A stretch of DNA of 11,660 nt from Actinomycetota bacterium (lineage in GTDB: Bacteria; Actinomycetota; Actinomycetes; Nanopelagicales; Nanopelagicaceae). How positions within the stretch are numbered: the first letter of the stretch is position 1; each line of letters begins with the position of its first letter. Below the pieces are notes generated by a model. It searched no databases, was not told where the DNA came from, and saw only the letters and a program-made list of their open reading frames with translations. Positions 1-7,350 of this stretch are shown here, piece after piece. The translations under genes were made by a program, and so were the position numbers. The stretch covers positions 1 to 11,660 of the forward strand of contig WLED01000032.1 of assembly GCA_009704445.1 (NCBI GenBank), in the 5' to 3' direction.

Positions 1-715
1 AACAAAAGTCCGCAAATCTGGTGAACTTTCATACTTAAGACCCGACGGAAAAACTCAAGTGACCATTGAATATGACGGCGACAAAGCTATTGCGATTGAC
101 ACCGTTGTAATCTCCAGTCAACATTCAGAAGAAGTTGATGTTGTAAAGACACTGACACCAGATGTCATAAAGCTCGTTATTGAACCCATACTGAATTTAA
201 TCGATCTACCGAAAAAAGACCTGAGAACGCTCATCAATCCAACAGGTCGCTTCGTTATTGGTGGGCCTATGGGAGATGCCGGATTAACTGGTAGAAAAAT
301 TATCGTTGATACTTACGGTGGCATGGCCCGCCATGGCGGTGGAGCATTTAGCGGTAAGGATCCGTCAAAGGTTGATCGTTCAGCAGCTTATGCAATGCGA
401 TGGGTAGCAAAGAACGTCGTTGCTGCTGGGTTGGCAAACAAGTGCGAGGTACAGGTTGCCTACGCAATTGGTAAGGCGCAACCGGTAGGCGTTTTTGTTG
501 AGACTTTTGGAACGGAGAAAGTTCCTGTCGCGAAGATTCAAGATGCAGTGCTTTCAACATTTGATCTTCGTCCGGCAGCGATAATTCGAGATTTAGAATT
601 ACTTCGCCCAATCTATTCACTCACAAGTGCTTATGGACACTTTGGACGTGAGCTTCCTGAGTTTGCATGGGAGCGTACTGACCGTGTATCCGCACTTCAA
701 AAAGCAATAAAGTAA
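1..715 (+). CDS. metK: S-adenosylmethionine synthetase, 3' part
   Basis: Makes S-adenosylmethionine from methionine and ATP in the cytoplasm; SAM is the methyl donor used by RsmB downstream. The reading frame is open from base 2 to the TAA at 713-715 and runs off the left edge, so about 237 C-terminal residues are seen of a protein usually near 400. The visible part carries the family signature [19 protein letters not shown] (encoded around 340-393), the [20 protein letters not shown] stretch just before it, and the upstream [16 protein letters not shown] segment. GTG at 59 is an internal valine, not a start. priA begins three bases after the stop. Identification is secure; only the N-terminal part is missing. 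Confidence 0.97.
   Translation, partial: TKVRKSGELSYLRPDGKTQVTIEYDGDKAIAIDTVVISSQHSEEVDVVKTLTPDVIKLVIEPILNLIDLPKKDLRTLINPTGRFVIGGPMGDAGLTGRKIIVDTYGGMARHGGGAFSGKDPSKVDRSAAYAMRWVAKNVVAAGLANKCEVQVAYAIGKAQPVGVFVETFGTEKVPVAKIQDAVLSTFDLRPAAIIRDLELLRPIYSLTSAYGHFGRELPEFAWERTDRVSALQKAIK
708..713 (+). promoter_or_regulatory. possible -10 box of a leaderless priA transcript
   Basis: TAAAGT matches the actinobacterial -10 pattern TANNNT and ends five bases before the GTG at 719. It overlaps the last codons of metK, no -35 element is evident, and no Shine-Dalgarno sequence precedes priA. The spacing is one base shorter than for def, rpe and hisE, so this is the weakest member of the series. Confidence 0.25.
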
Positions 716-718
716 TTT

Positions 719-2656
719 GTGGCAGCATCGAGGCTCTTTCGGTTAAAAGCCGAAGTTGCATCAGCACCTTCGCCTGTTCAAGCGAGGTCAGCGTCCTACG
801 TGCAAGTAAGAGTAGACACGGGTGTATTTCACCTTGATGGTCTCTACGACTATATGGTTCCTGAAAAATTCACGGAATCTGCCAAAGTAGGCATCAGAGT
901 TCAAGTCCCTTTTAGCAACAGAGAAGTCGAAGGGATTATTGTTGCACGAGGAGATGAACCTGATCGTGGTGGGAATCTGAAGTTCGTTACAAAGATCCTT
1001 TCACCACACACTGTTGCCACCGTTGAATCATTAGATTTAATTAATCATGTTTCTAAGGATTACGCTTGCAATCCTTGGGATGTTATTCGATCTGCAATTC
1101 CTCCAAGAGTTGCGTCAGTTGATAAGAAGAGTCAGTTTTTTCAAACACCTTCTTTAGGTGAAGGTGAGCCTTCCAATGTTGGAAATACTCAAAGAGGGTC
1201 AGGTCGATTGAGTGATCAACCTGATCGATCAATGAGTTTCTTTCAATTTGCACCGTTAATCCCATCAGCCGAGCAAGTAGCATCAGTTGCAAGTAAAGCT
1301 TTGAAGCAAGGAAGCGTTTTGATCATCGCACCAGATGATAAGGATGTAGAGCAGATTATTGAGGCACTAAAGAGTGTTGAAGTAGCCGTACTGAAACTTA
1401 CTTCCTCGATGCCAAGAGATGAAAGGTACGAAAGTTTTTTAGAGTGCCAAAACCAGATATTGAAAATCGTTGTCGGAACGCGTAGTTCTGTGTTCGCTCC
1501 CATTGACAATCTTTCTACAATCTTAGTTTATAAAGAATCTTCTTCCGATCATTACGAGATTCGTTCACCTGGTTGGAATAGTAGGGCTGTCGCAATGATC
1601 CGCTCCGAACTACAAGGGCAAAACATTGTGTTCCTGGGCTATAGCCCATCGGTAGAGGTTGCTTTGCTTATTGATAGTGGCAAAGTGGTTTTTAGGCCAC
1701 ACGCAGCTGAAGTAAAAACCATTTCCTTTACGCCAGATTCGGGGACCCTGCTTCCAGGTCGAATTTTTTCTGAAATCAGAAATGCACTCAAGGATGGCCC
1801 AGTTCTCTTTCTCGCTGCAAGAAAGGGATATGGCAATGCTCTTTTATGTTCGCATTGCAGAAATATCGCTAGATGTGAATGCGGTGGTCGTTTGCATGTA
1901 GGTGCAAAATCAACTCCTCCAACGTGTGCGCACTGTGGCGAAATATTTAATCAATGGAAATGCAAATTTTGTAACAGAAACACTCAGTATCTTGCAGGTC
2001 GTGGGATCGAGAGAGCCTCTGAGGAGATTTCACGAGCCTTTCCGGGTTATCCGGTTGTGTTCTCAGCCGGTGATGTAATCAAAGAAAACGTTGAAAATAG
2101 ACCGTCACTCATATTGTCAACACCTGGGGCGCAACCGAAGGTGCAGGGAGGTTATGCAGCAGTGGTTATTCTGGATGCAATGAGGTTTTTTTCTCATACC
2201 GATCTGCGATCACAAGAAAGAGCTCGTGAAATTATTTTCGAGTCCGTATCACTTTTATCAAAAAATGGTAAAGCACTACTGGTGATAGATTCCGATCATC
2301 CTATTGTCCCTGCGGTTACTCGCTGGAATGTAGTAACTCTTATGAAGCGAGAATTGAGCGAACGTCGAGAAATTAACTTACCCCCTTTTGTCTCCTCTGC
2401 AGTTTTGTTAGTTCCAGAGAGTGAAGCCGCTTCGATTTCGTCAGGGCTACGCAGGGCATGCAACGAAGGACGATTACCAGATTCGTTGCTGATTTATGGG
2501 CCTACACCTGTTGCGAAAAATCAATCCAAGTTGGTTCTTCACGCCAGTATCTCTGACTCGAAGGATCTATACTCGTTTCTTTTAGAGTTTCAGAAGAAGA
2601 GAAGTATTTCGAAGAAAGAGTTAGTCACTATCCGCGTGGAGCCGTATTCGCTCTAA
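719..2656 (+). CDS. priA: primosomal protein N' (PriA), degenerate helicase type
   Basis: Replication-restart protein that recognises stalled forks. The N-terminal DNA-binding domain (about residues 28-95, VRVDTGVFHLDGLYDYMVP and following) is recognisable. Residues about 183-320 correspond to the helicase core, but no Walker A GxGKT is present, and the Walker B region after VVGTRSSVFAP reads VYKESS where E. coli PriA has a DEEH box. All eight zinc-ligand cysteines remain (C377, C380, C386, C388, C403, C406, C415, C418), followed by the GRGIERASEEI motif; the second pair is CxC rather than CxxC. Loss of the ATPase motifs is a known feature of actinobacterial PriA, so it probably acts in DNA or protein binding rather than unwinding. 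A low-complexity linker lies at about residues 138-175. The GTG start sits three bases after metK; no other in-frame start is clearly better. Confidence 0.93.
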   Translation: MAASRLFRLKAEVASAPSPVQARSASYVQVRVDTGVFHLDGLYDYMVPEKFTESAKVGIRVQVPFSNREVEGIIVARGDEPDRGGNLKFVTKILSPHTVATVESLDLINHVSKDYACNPWDVIRSAIPPRVASVDKKSQFFQTPSLGEGEPSNVGNTQRGSGRLSDQPDRSMSFFQFAPLIPSAEQVASVASKALKQGSVLIIAPDDKDVEQIIEALKSVEVAVLKLTSSMPRDERYESFLECQNQILKIVVGTRSSVFAPIDNLSTILVYKESSSDHYEIRSPGWNSRAVAMIRSELQGQNIVFLGYSPSVEVALLIDSGKVVFRPHAAEVKTISFTPDSGTLLPGRIFSEIRNALKDGPVLFLAARKGYGNALLCSHCRNIARCECGGRLHVGAKSTPPTCAHCGEIFNQWKCKFCNRNTQYLAGRGIERASEEISRAFPGYPVVFSAGDVIKENVENRPSLILSTPGAQPKVQGGYAAVVILDAMRFFSHTDLRSQERAREIIFESVSLLSKNGKALLVIDSDHPIVPAVTRWNVVTLMKRELSERREINLPPFVSSAVLLVPESEAASISSGLRRACNEGRLPDSLLIYGPTPVAKNQSKLVLHASISDSKDLYSFLLEFQKKRSISKKELVTIRVEPYSL

Positions 2657-2664
2657 TCGGTTGG

Positions 2665-2670
2665 TAGTAT
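2665..2670 (+). promoter_or_regulatory. -10 box of a candidate leaderless def promoter
   Basis: TAGTAT fits TANNNT and occupies positions -12 to -7 relative to the ATG at 2677, the placement expected if transcription starts at the A of the start codon. No Shine-Dalgarno sequence lies in the 20-base gap after priA. No convincing -35 hexamer is visible. Inferred from position and sequence only. Confidence 0.45.
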
Positions 2671-2676
2671 TGGCAC

Positions 2677-3237
2677 ATGTCAATCCAGCAGATACGTTTA
2701 TTTGGTGATCCGGTGCTCACTACGCCAGCATCAGCGGTGACAACTTTTGACAAAGAACTCCGAGTTCTTGTCGCCGACCTAACTGAAACAATGTTGGACG
2801 CACCAGGTGCTGGATTGGCCGCACCGCAAATTGGGGTTCCCTTGCGAGTTTTTGTCTGGGATGTTGATGAAACGTTGGGTCACCTGATCAACCCGACTTT
2901 AGATCTAAGCGAAGAAATGCAAGATGGTGAGGAAGGTTGCCTCTCTTTCCCCGAAATTCGTTATGACACTCCTCGGGCAATGCGTGTTGTTGCGAAGGGT
3001 TTCAATATGCACGGGGACCCAGTAACAATTGAAGGTACTGAGTTTTTGGCTCGTGCTTTGCAGCACGAAAATGACCACCTCAATGGGATTTTGTTCATTG
3101 ATAAATTGACTAAATCCAACCGTAAATTAGCGATGAAGGAGATTCGTGAATCCGACTGGTTTGCTCAGGCGGCACAATCAGGGATAGAGATTCAAATCAA
3201 AGACTCGCCTCATTCAATGTTTGGTCGGAATATTTAG
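2677..3237 (+). CDS. def: peptide deformylase
   Basis: Metalloenzyme that removes the formyl group from the N-terminal methionine of new proteins, reversing the mark introduced by Fmt encoded next to it. All three family motifs are intact: motif 1 GAGLAAPQIG (residues 44-53), motif 2 EEGCLSFP with metal-ligand Cys88, and motif 3 QHENDHLNG with metal ligands His130 and His134 and catalytic Glu131. At 186 residues it has normal length, with a C-terminal tail past residue 145 like other actinobacterial enzymes. The ATG follows priA by 20 bases without a ribosome binding site, but with a TAGTAT box at -12 to -7. Its TAG stop shares its last base with the fmt start (TAGTG), so the two genes are probably translationally coupled. 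Confidence 0.97.
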   Translation: MSIQQIRLFGDPVLTTPASAVTTFDKELRVLVADLTETMLDAPGAGLAAPQIGVPLRVFVWDVDETLGHLINPTLDLSEEMQDGEEGCLSFPEIRYDTPRAMRVVAKGFNMHGDPVTIEGTEFLARALQHENDHLNGILFIDKLTKSNRKLAMKEIRESDWFAQAAQSGIEIQIKDSPHSMFGRNI

Positions 3238-4145
3238 TGCGTTTAGCTGTTGCAGCAACTCCCGACGTTGCGATTCCCACTTTAGAGTGGCTGCTTGGTT
3301 CTGAGCATGAATTGGTATGTGTCATTACGCAACCGGATCGTCCTTCAGGTCGTGGACTAAAAAATACTGAAAGCCCAGTCTCAATATGGGCACAGCAGAA
3401 CGGACTCACCGTTACCAAACCCCAATCACCTTCTGAGATGTTTCCGATAGTTCAAGGCTTAGATCTGGTGGTAACGATTGGTTACGGAGTCATCCTTCCT
3501 GAATCAATCTTGAATGTACCTACGAATGGTTTTATAAATTTGCATTTTTCTTTATTGCCTTTATATCGCGGAGCTGCTCCAGCTCAACGTTGCCTTGAAA
3601 ATGGAGATTCTGTTACAGGAGTAACTGTTTTTAAGTTAGATCGAGGAATGGATACGGGGCCTATTTTTTCTCAGGAAAAAATCGACATACCGTCAACGTG
3701 GAGATCATTTGAACTTCTCAATGCATTAGCTGTGTTGGGGGTCAAAGCGGTGCAGCGAGCCCTTACATCTATAGAGCACTCGGTGATACCGACACCGCAA
3801 TCCGGAACTTCAACGAATGCGCCTAAAATCACTAAGGATGATGCAAAGATTGATTTTGACCTTCCAGCAACAAAAGTACTCCAAAAGATAAAGGCGTTTA
3901 CCTATGAACCGGGGGCTTGGACGTTGTTTAATAAGGAGTCTTTTAAGATTTCTCGAGCGGAGATTTCTTCGCGCATAGGGAAGGAACCTGGTTCGATCTC
4001 ACTGGAAGATCAAAAGATATTTGTCTCATGCGGTGATCGTTCATGCATTGAAATTCTTGAAGTGAGACCTTCTGGCAAGCGGCAAATGACAGGAATTGAA
4101 TGGGCACGGGGCGCACGATTAGTTGAGGATTCGCGCTTTGGTTGA
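3237..4145 (+). CDS. fmt: methionyl-tRNA formyltransferase
   Basis: Transfers a formyl group from 10-formyltetrahydrofolate to methionyl-initiator tRNA. The N-terminal Rossmann-type catalytic domain (about residues 1-190) contains the formyltransferase triad Asn101, His103 and Asp139 in the contexts INLHFSLLP and LDRGMDTGPI, plus the conserved LYRGAAPAQR loop. The C-terminal tRNA-binding domain follows from about residue 200. Its 302 residues are close to the usual 310. The GTG start overlaps the def stop by one base and has no Shine-Dalgarno sequence, so initiation most likely depends on ribosomes terminating on def. Pairing of def and fmt is common in bacteria and makes functional sense, since one adds and the other removes the same group. 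Confidence 0.97.
   Translation: MRLAVAATPDVAIPTLEWLLGSEHELVCVITQPDRPSGRGLKNTESPVSIWAQQNGLTVTKPQSPSEMFPIVQGLDLVVTIGYGVILPESILNVPTNGFINLHFSLLPLYRGAAPAQRCLENGDSVTGVTVFKLDRGMDTGPIFSQEKIDIPSTWRSFELLNALAVLGVKAVQRALTSIEHSVIPTPQSGTSTNAPKITKDDAKIDFDLPATKVLQKIKAFTYEPGAWTLFNKESFKISRAEISSRIGKEPGSISLEDQKIFVSCGDRSCIEILEVRPSGKRQMTGIEWARGARLVEDSRFG
4125..4129 (+). promoter_or_regulatory. Shine-Dalgarno sequence deciding the rsmB start
   Basis: GAGGA lies inside the end of fmt, eight bases before the TTG at 4138. It supports TTG 4138 over the alternative upstream TTG at 4123, which itself overlaps this motif. Confidence 0.5.
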
Positions 4146-5493
4146 ACCCCGTCACAAGTCGTTTAGATCTCCGAAACCAGAAGCATCACGACTACTAGCT
4201 TTCGATTTGGTGAGTGAAGTTAATCAGAATGAAGGTTATTCAAATCTCCTCGTGCCTCAGGCTCTGAGTGCGAGTTCATTAGATGATAGAGATAGATCTT
4301 TAGTTACTGAGCTTGTTTATGGCACGATTCGTATGCAAGGCAAACATGATTGGATTCTGAAACAAATTAGTGATCGGCCTTTTTCTGAAATCGATCCTGG
4401 AATTATTGATGTTGCTCGCTTAGGAATACATCAGATTCATGAGATGCGCGTTCCGGATCACGCCGCTGTGTCTTCAACGGTGGAAGTAGCCAGAAAGAGA
4501 CTGGGAGAGTCCAAGGCCAGTTTCGTCAATGCAATTTTAAGAAATGTGGTACGAAAGAGTAAAGAAGAATGGTTTGAACCTTTACAACAAGAATCTGATC
4601 CAATCAATCGCTTATCGATCCTTTACTCTCATCCCGAATGGATCATTTCAGCCTACTTCGATCTGCTAAAAAATTGGGATGAAGTAGAGCAAGCCTTAAA
4701 AGTTAACAATGAGCCAGCGACCCCTACGTTAGTTTCATGGCCTGGATATTCCACAATTGAAGATCTAGTTTCTCTTGGTGCCCTTCCGACAGAGTTTTCA
4801 TCTTTTGGAGCACATTGGAAGGGGAATCCGGGTGCTTTAGATCTTGTTAAATCTAGAAAAGCTGGTGTTCAAGATGAAGGTTCACAGTTAGTTGCTGAGA
4901 TTTTTAGTAAGGCTGCTCAGGGCTCTAGTTGGTTGGATATGTGTGCGGGACCAGGCGGCAAAGCTGCATTACTTTCCAGCCTAGCTCGAGACCGATCGAT
5001 CAGTTTCACTGCAAATGAAATTTCTAACAGTCGCGCAGAATTAGTACGCCAAGTTGTCCACGGTTCACAAGTTTTAGTTGGTGACGGACGCGATTTCGGT
5101 AAAGGGGAGATTAAATACGACGCAATCTTAATTGATGCTCCATGCACCGGCTTAGGCGCGTTGCGTCGTAGGCCGGAAGTTAGATGGCGCCGAAACTTGC
5201 AGGACCTGAGAGAACTGACGCAGTTACAACGCGAACTAATATCATCAGGAGTTTCTGCGCTTAACCAAGGGGGAGTTTTGGGTTATGCAACGTGCTCTCC
5301 GCACTTGGCAGAAACATCGATTCAAGTTGCAGATCTACTCCGCACACATCCAGAATTAGAACAGATCTCAGTTGATCCATATCTTCCTCCAGGGCTAAAG
5401 GATGCTAATCGCGCAGGAGCTCTTTCACTATGGACACATAAACACGGAACAGATGCAATGTATCTAGCCCTTTTCAGACGCCGATCAGGTTAA
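4138..5493 (+). CDS. rsmB: 16S rRNA (cytosine-967-C5)-methyltransferase
   Basis: SAM-dependent enzyme that methylates C967 of 16S rRNA. Counting from TTG 4138 (451 residues), a NusB-like RNA-binding domain covers about residues 15-140, a linker with YSHPEWII follows, and the methyltransferase domain starts near residue 240. SAM-binding motif I is DMCAGPGGK (about 267-275). Motif IV APCTGLGALRRRPEVRWR carries Cys336, and motif VI GYATCSPHLAE carries the second cysteine, Cys386; both cysteines of the RNA m5C methyltransferase mechanism are present. The reading frame can be extended to a TTG at 4123, but GAGGA is well placed for 4138; either start overlaps fmt, suggesting coupling. rpe follows after nine bases. 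Confidence 0.94.
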   Translation: MVEPRHKSFRSPKPEASRLLAFDLVSEVNQNEGYSNLLVPQALSASSLDDRDRSLVTELVYGTIRMQGKHDWILKQISDRPFSEIDPGIIDVARLGIHQIHEMRVPDHAAVSSTVEVARKRLGESKASFVNAILRNVVRKSKEEWFEPLQQESDPINRLSILYSHPEWIISAYFDLLKNWDEVEQALKVNNEPATPTLVSWPGYSTIEDLVSLGALPTEFSSFGAHWKGNPGALDLVKSRKAGVQDEGSQLVAEIFSKAAQGSSWLDMCAGPGGKAALLSSLARDRSISFTANEISNSRAELVRQVVHGSQVLVGDGRDFGKGEIKYDAILIDAPCTGLGALRRRPEVRWRRNLQDLRELTQLQRELISSGVSALNQGGVLGYATCSPHLAETSIQVADLLRTHPELEQISVDPYLPPGLKDANRAGALSLWTHKHGTDAMYLALFRRRSG

Positions 5494-5496
5494 AGT
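5491..5496 (+). promoter_or_regulatory. -10 box of a candidate leaderless rpe promoter
   Basis: TAAAGT fits TANNNT and occupies -12 to -7 relative to the rpe ATG at 5503; its first three bases are also the rsmB stop codon. No Shine-Dalgarno sequence precedes rpe, which makes leaderless initiation plausible. No -35 match seen. Confidence 0.4.
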
Positions 5497-5502
5497 TCTC
5501 TT

Positions 5503-6171
5503 ATGGTGTCTGAGATACGAATTACTCCAAGTATTTTGAATGCCGATTTTTCTCAACTAAATTCAGAAATTCTCAAAATTAGCGAAGTGGCAGATCTACT
5601 GCATCTTGATGTGATGGATAACGTCTTTGTTCCTAATTTCACTTTTGACTTTCAAGCTGCTTCCGAAATTATTGCTCAATCTGCTCTTCCGGTTGACGCG
5701 CATTTAATGGTGGCTAACGTTGATCAAATCGCAATCGATTATGCCAATCTGGGATGTGCATCTGTAACTGTCCACGCTGAAGCTACTAAGAATATAAAGC
5801 AAACTCTGCGTGGAATTCGCAGCGCGGGATCTCGCGCGAGTCTAGGGATTAAGCCAGGAACAGATATCGATCTATACGAAGAGTTCGTCGATGAAATCGA
5901 TATGTTTTTGATCATGACGGTTGAACCTGGATTTGGTGGGCAAAAATTTATGCAGGACATGATGACAAAAGTAAGAAGAACCAGAGAGATCATTGGTGAT
6001 CGGCCAATCTGGCTTCAAGTAGATGGAGGCATATCTATGTCGACTATCGAATATGCATTAGATGCCGGTGCGGACACTTTTGTTGTTGGAAGCGCAGTTT
6101 TTAATGATCCGGACCCGGCAGCTATGGTCGAAAAGATCAGAAAACACGCTCACGATCACTCCCATAAGTGA
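5503..6171 (+). CDS. rpe: ribulose-phosphate 3-epimerase
   Basis: Interconverts ribulose 5-phosphate and xylulose 5-phosphate in the pentose phosphate pathway. It is a single TIM-barrel of normal length (222 residues). The opening ITPSILNADF, the LHLDVMDNVFVPNFTF segment with metal ligands His34 and Asp36 and catalytic Asp36 role, His67 in DAHLMV, the phosphate-loop MTVEPGFGGQKFM and Asp174 in VDGGIS are all intact, so the metal site and both catalytic aspartates are present. The protein ends in a short histidine-rich tail (HAHDHSHK). It is the last gene of the packed metK-rpe run; a 45-base gap separates it from hisE. Confidence 0.96.
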   Translation: MVSEIRITPSILNADFSQLNSEILKISEVADLLHLDVMDNVFVPNFTFDFQAASEIIAQSALPVDAHLMVANVDQIAIDYANLGCASVTVHAEATKNIKQTLRGIRSAGSRASLGIKPGTDIDLYEEFVDEIDMFLIMTVEPGFGGQKFMQDMMTKVRRTREIIGDRPIWLQVDGGISMSTIEYALDAGADTFVVGSAVFNDPDPAAMVEKIRKHAHDHSHK

Positions 6172-6204
6172 ATCAATCGGCAACGTCCCGCGCGCTTGCT
6201 CTAG

Positions 6205-6210
6205 TAAACT
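6205..6210 (+). promoter_or_regulatory. -10 box of a candidate leaderless hisE promoter
   Basis: TAAACT fits TANNNT at -12 to -7 relative to the hisE ATG at 6217. It lies in the 45-base gap after rpe, where no terminator hairpin is evident. No Shine-Dalgarno sequence precedes hisE, whereas hisG nine bases downstream of hisE does have one, as expected for a leaderless first gene and a leadered second gene in one operon. Confidence 0.45.
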
Positions 6211-6216
6211 TAGATC

Positions 6217-6480
6217 ATGAAGAGTTTTGAAATGCTATGGACTGAATTAAATGACAAAGTGGTTAACAACGATTCTAATTCTGGAACAGTTTTAGCTGTT
6301 GCATCAGGAGTTCATGAGATAGGCAAAAAGATTCTAGAGGAGGCGGGGGAAGTGTGGCTTGCCGCCGAACACGAATCTGATGATCAATTGGCAGAGGAAA
6401 TTAGTCAATTGTTGTATCACCTACAGGTCCTCATGTTAGCTCGAGGTCTTTCGTTAAACGATGTGTATAAGTTCCTTTAG
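6217..6480 (+). CDS. hisE: phosphoribosyl-ATP pyrophosphatase
   Basis: Second step of histidine synthesis: hydrolyses phosphoribosyl-ATP to phosphoribosyl-AMP and pyrophosphate. The 87-residue all-helical protein is a stand-alone HisE, as in Actinobacteria, rather than part of a HisIE fusion. The conserved metal-binding helices are visible: [18 protein letters not shown] (residues 33-50) and the [16 protein letters not shown] stretch, followed by [10 protein letters not shown]. It closely resembles mycobacterial HisE as I remember that sequence. It is probably transcribed with hisG, whose Shine-Dalgarno sequence overlaps the hisE stop codon. Pairing hisE with hisG puts the first two reactions of the pathway under one signal. 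Confidence 0.96.
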   Translation: MKSFEMLWTELNDKVVNNDSNSGTVLAVASGVHEIGKKILEEAGEVWLAAEHESDDQLAEEISQLLYHLQVLMLARGLSLNDVYKFL

Positions 6481-6483
6481 GAG
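6479..6483 (+). promoter_or_regulatory. Shine-Dalgarno sequence of hisG
   Basis: AGGAG lies six bases before the hisG ATG and overlaps the hisE TAG stop, so ribosomes finishing hisE cover the hisG loading site. It is one of the few clear ribosome binding sites in the window. Confidence 0.7.
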
Positions 6484-6489
6484 ATTACA

Positions 6490-7335
6490 ATGCTACGAGT
6501 TGCAGTGCCAAATAAAGGTTCATTAGCGCAAGTTGCCATAGCTACGTTAAAAGAGGCCGGATATCGGCAACGAACTGATGATAGGGATCTCATCATTTCT
6601 GATCCGGATAATGGAGTGGAGTTTTATTACCTTCGCCCTCGCGATATTGCAGTTTATGTTGGTTCTGGCGAACTTGAAGCTGGAATCACGGGAAGAGATC
6701 TTTTGATTGACTCAGGTGCTTTTGCATCTGAGATTCTACCTTTAGATTTTGGGAAATCCACGTTTCGATTTGCTGGACCAATGGACAAAAATTTAAACAT
6801 CTCTGATATCTCAGGAAAGCGTGTTGCTACTGCCTATCCTGGGTTAGTCGAACAACACTTATCAGAACTAAACATCAGCGCAAAGATTGTGCGTTTGGAC
6901 GGTGCAGTTGAGAGCAGTGTTCGCTTAGGTGTGGCCGATTTAGTTGCAGATGTCGTAAGCACTGGAAACACGTTGCGACAGGCTGGATTAAAGATATTCG
7001 GAGAACCAATTTTGCACAGTGAAGCGGTTGTAATTTCGCGAACAAACAGTCAAGTTCGTCCAGAGTTAGAGGTTCTGATCAGAAGGTTACAAGGTGTGGT
7101 GACCGCACGAAGGTACGTGCTTCTCGATTACGATGTGCAAAAACAACACTTAGATCAAGCTTGTTTGATCACGCCAGGATTAGAATCACCAACAATCTCT
7201 GCGCTTCAAAAGCCTGATTGGGTAGCAGTAAGGGCAATGGTTTTGCGTGAAGAGACAAATAACGTGATGGATCAACTATGGGCTTTGGGTGCCAGAGGTA
7301 TTCTAGTTACCGACATTCATGCTTGCAGACTCTAG
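6490..7335 (+). CDS. hisG: ATP phosphoribosyltransferase, long form
   Basis: First committed step of histidine synthesis: joins ATP and PRPP to give phosphoribosyl-ATP, the substrate of HisE encoded just upstream. At 281 residues it is the long, self-sufficient form that carries its own regulatory domain and needs no HisZ. The catalytic part (about 1-205) shows the N-terminal LRVAVPNKGSL, ELEAGITGRDLL (61-72) and the PRPP-binding stretch DLVADVVSTGNTLR (150-163). The C-terminal ACT-like domain (about 208-281), which binds histidine for feedback inhibition in this family, ends ARGILVTDIHACRL. Start ATG is fixed by AGGAG six bases upstream. The stop lies seven bases from the stop of the convergent phosphatase gene. 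Confidence 0.97.
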   Translation: MLRVAVPNKGSLAQVAIATLKEAGYRQRTDDRDLIISDPDNGVEFYYLRPRDIAVYVGSGELEAGITGRDLLIDSGAFASEILPLDFGKSTFRFAGPMDKNLNISDISGKRVATAYPGLVEQHLSELNISAKIVRLDGAVESSVRLGVADLVADVVSTGNTLRQAGLKIFGEPILHSEAVVISRTNSQVRPELEVLIRRLQGVVTARRYVLLDYDVQKQHLDQACLITPGLESPTISALQKPDWVAVRAMVLREETNNVMDQLWALGARGILVTDIHACRL

Positions 7336-7350
7336 ATTGTTTCTAAAGTC
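7328..7350. terminator. weak hairpin across the convergent hisG and serB stops
   Basis: Arms GACTCTAGA (7328-7336) and TCTAAAGTC (7342-7350) pair in eight of nine positions around a five-base loop, and each contains one gene's stop codon. There is no long T-run on either strand and the stem is AT-rich, so a terminator role in both directions is only a possibility. Confidence 0.25.

Noticed and set aside
348..620. Minus-strand open frame of 90 codons inside metK
   Set aside because: Fully antisense to a well-conserved metK region; no family resemblance and a composition typical of a shadow frame.
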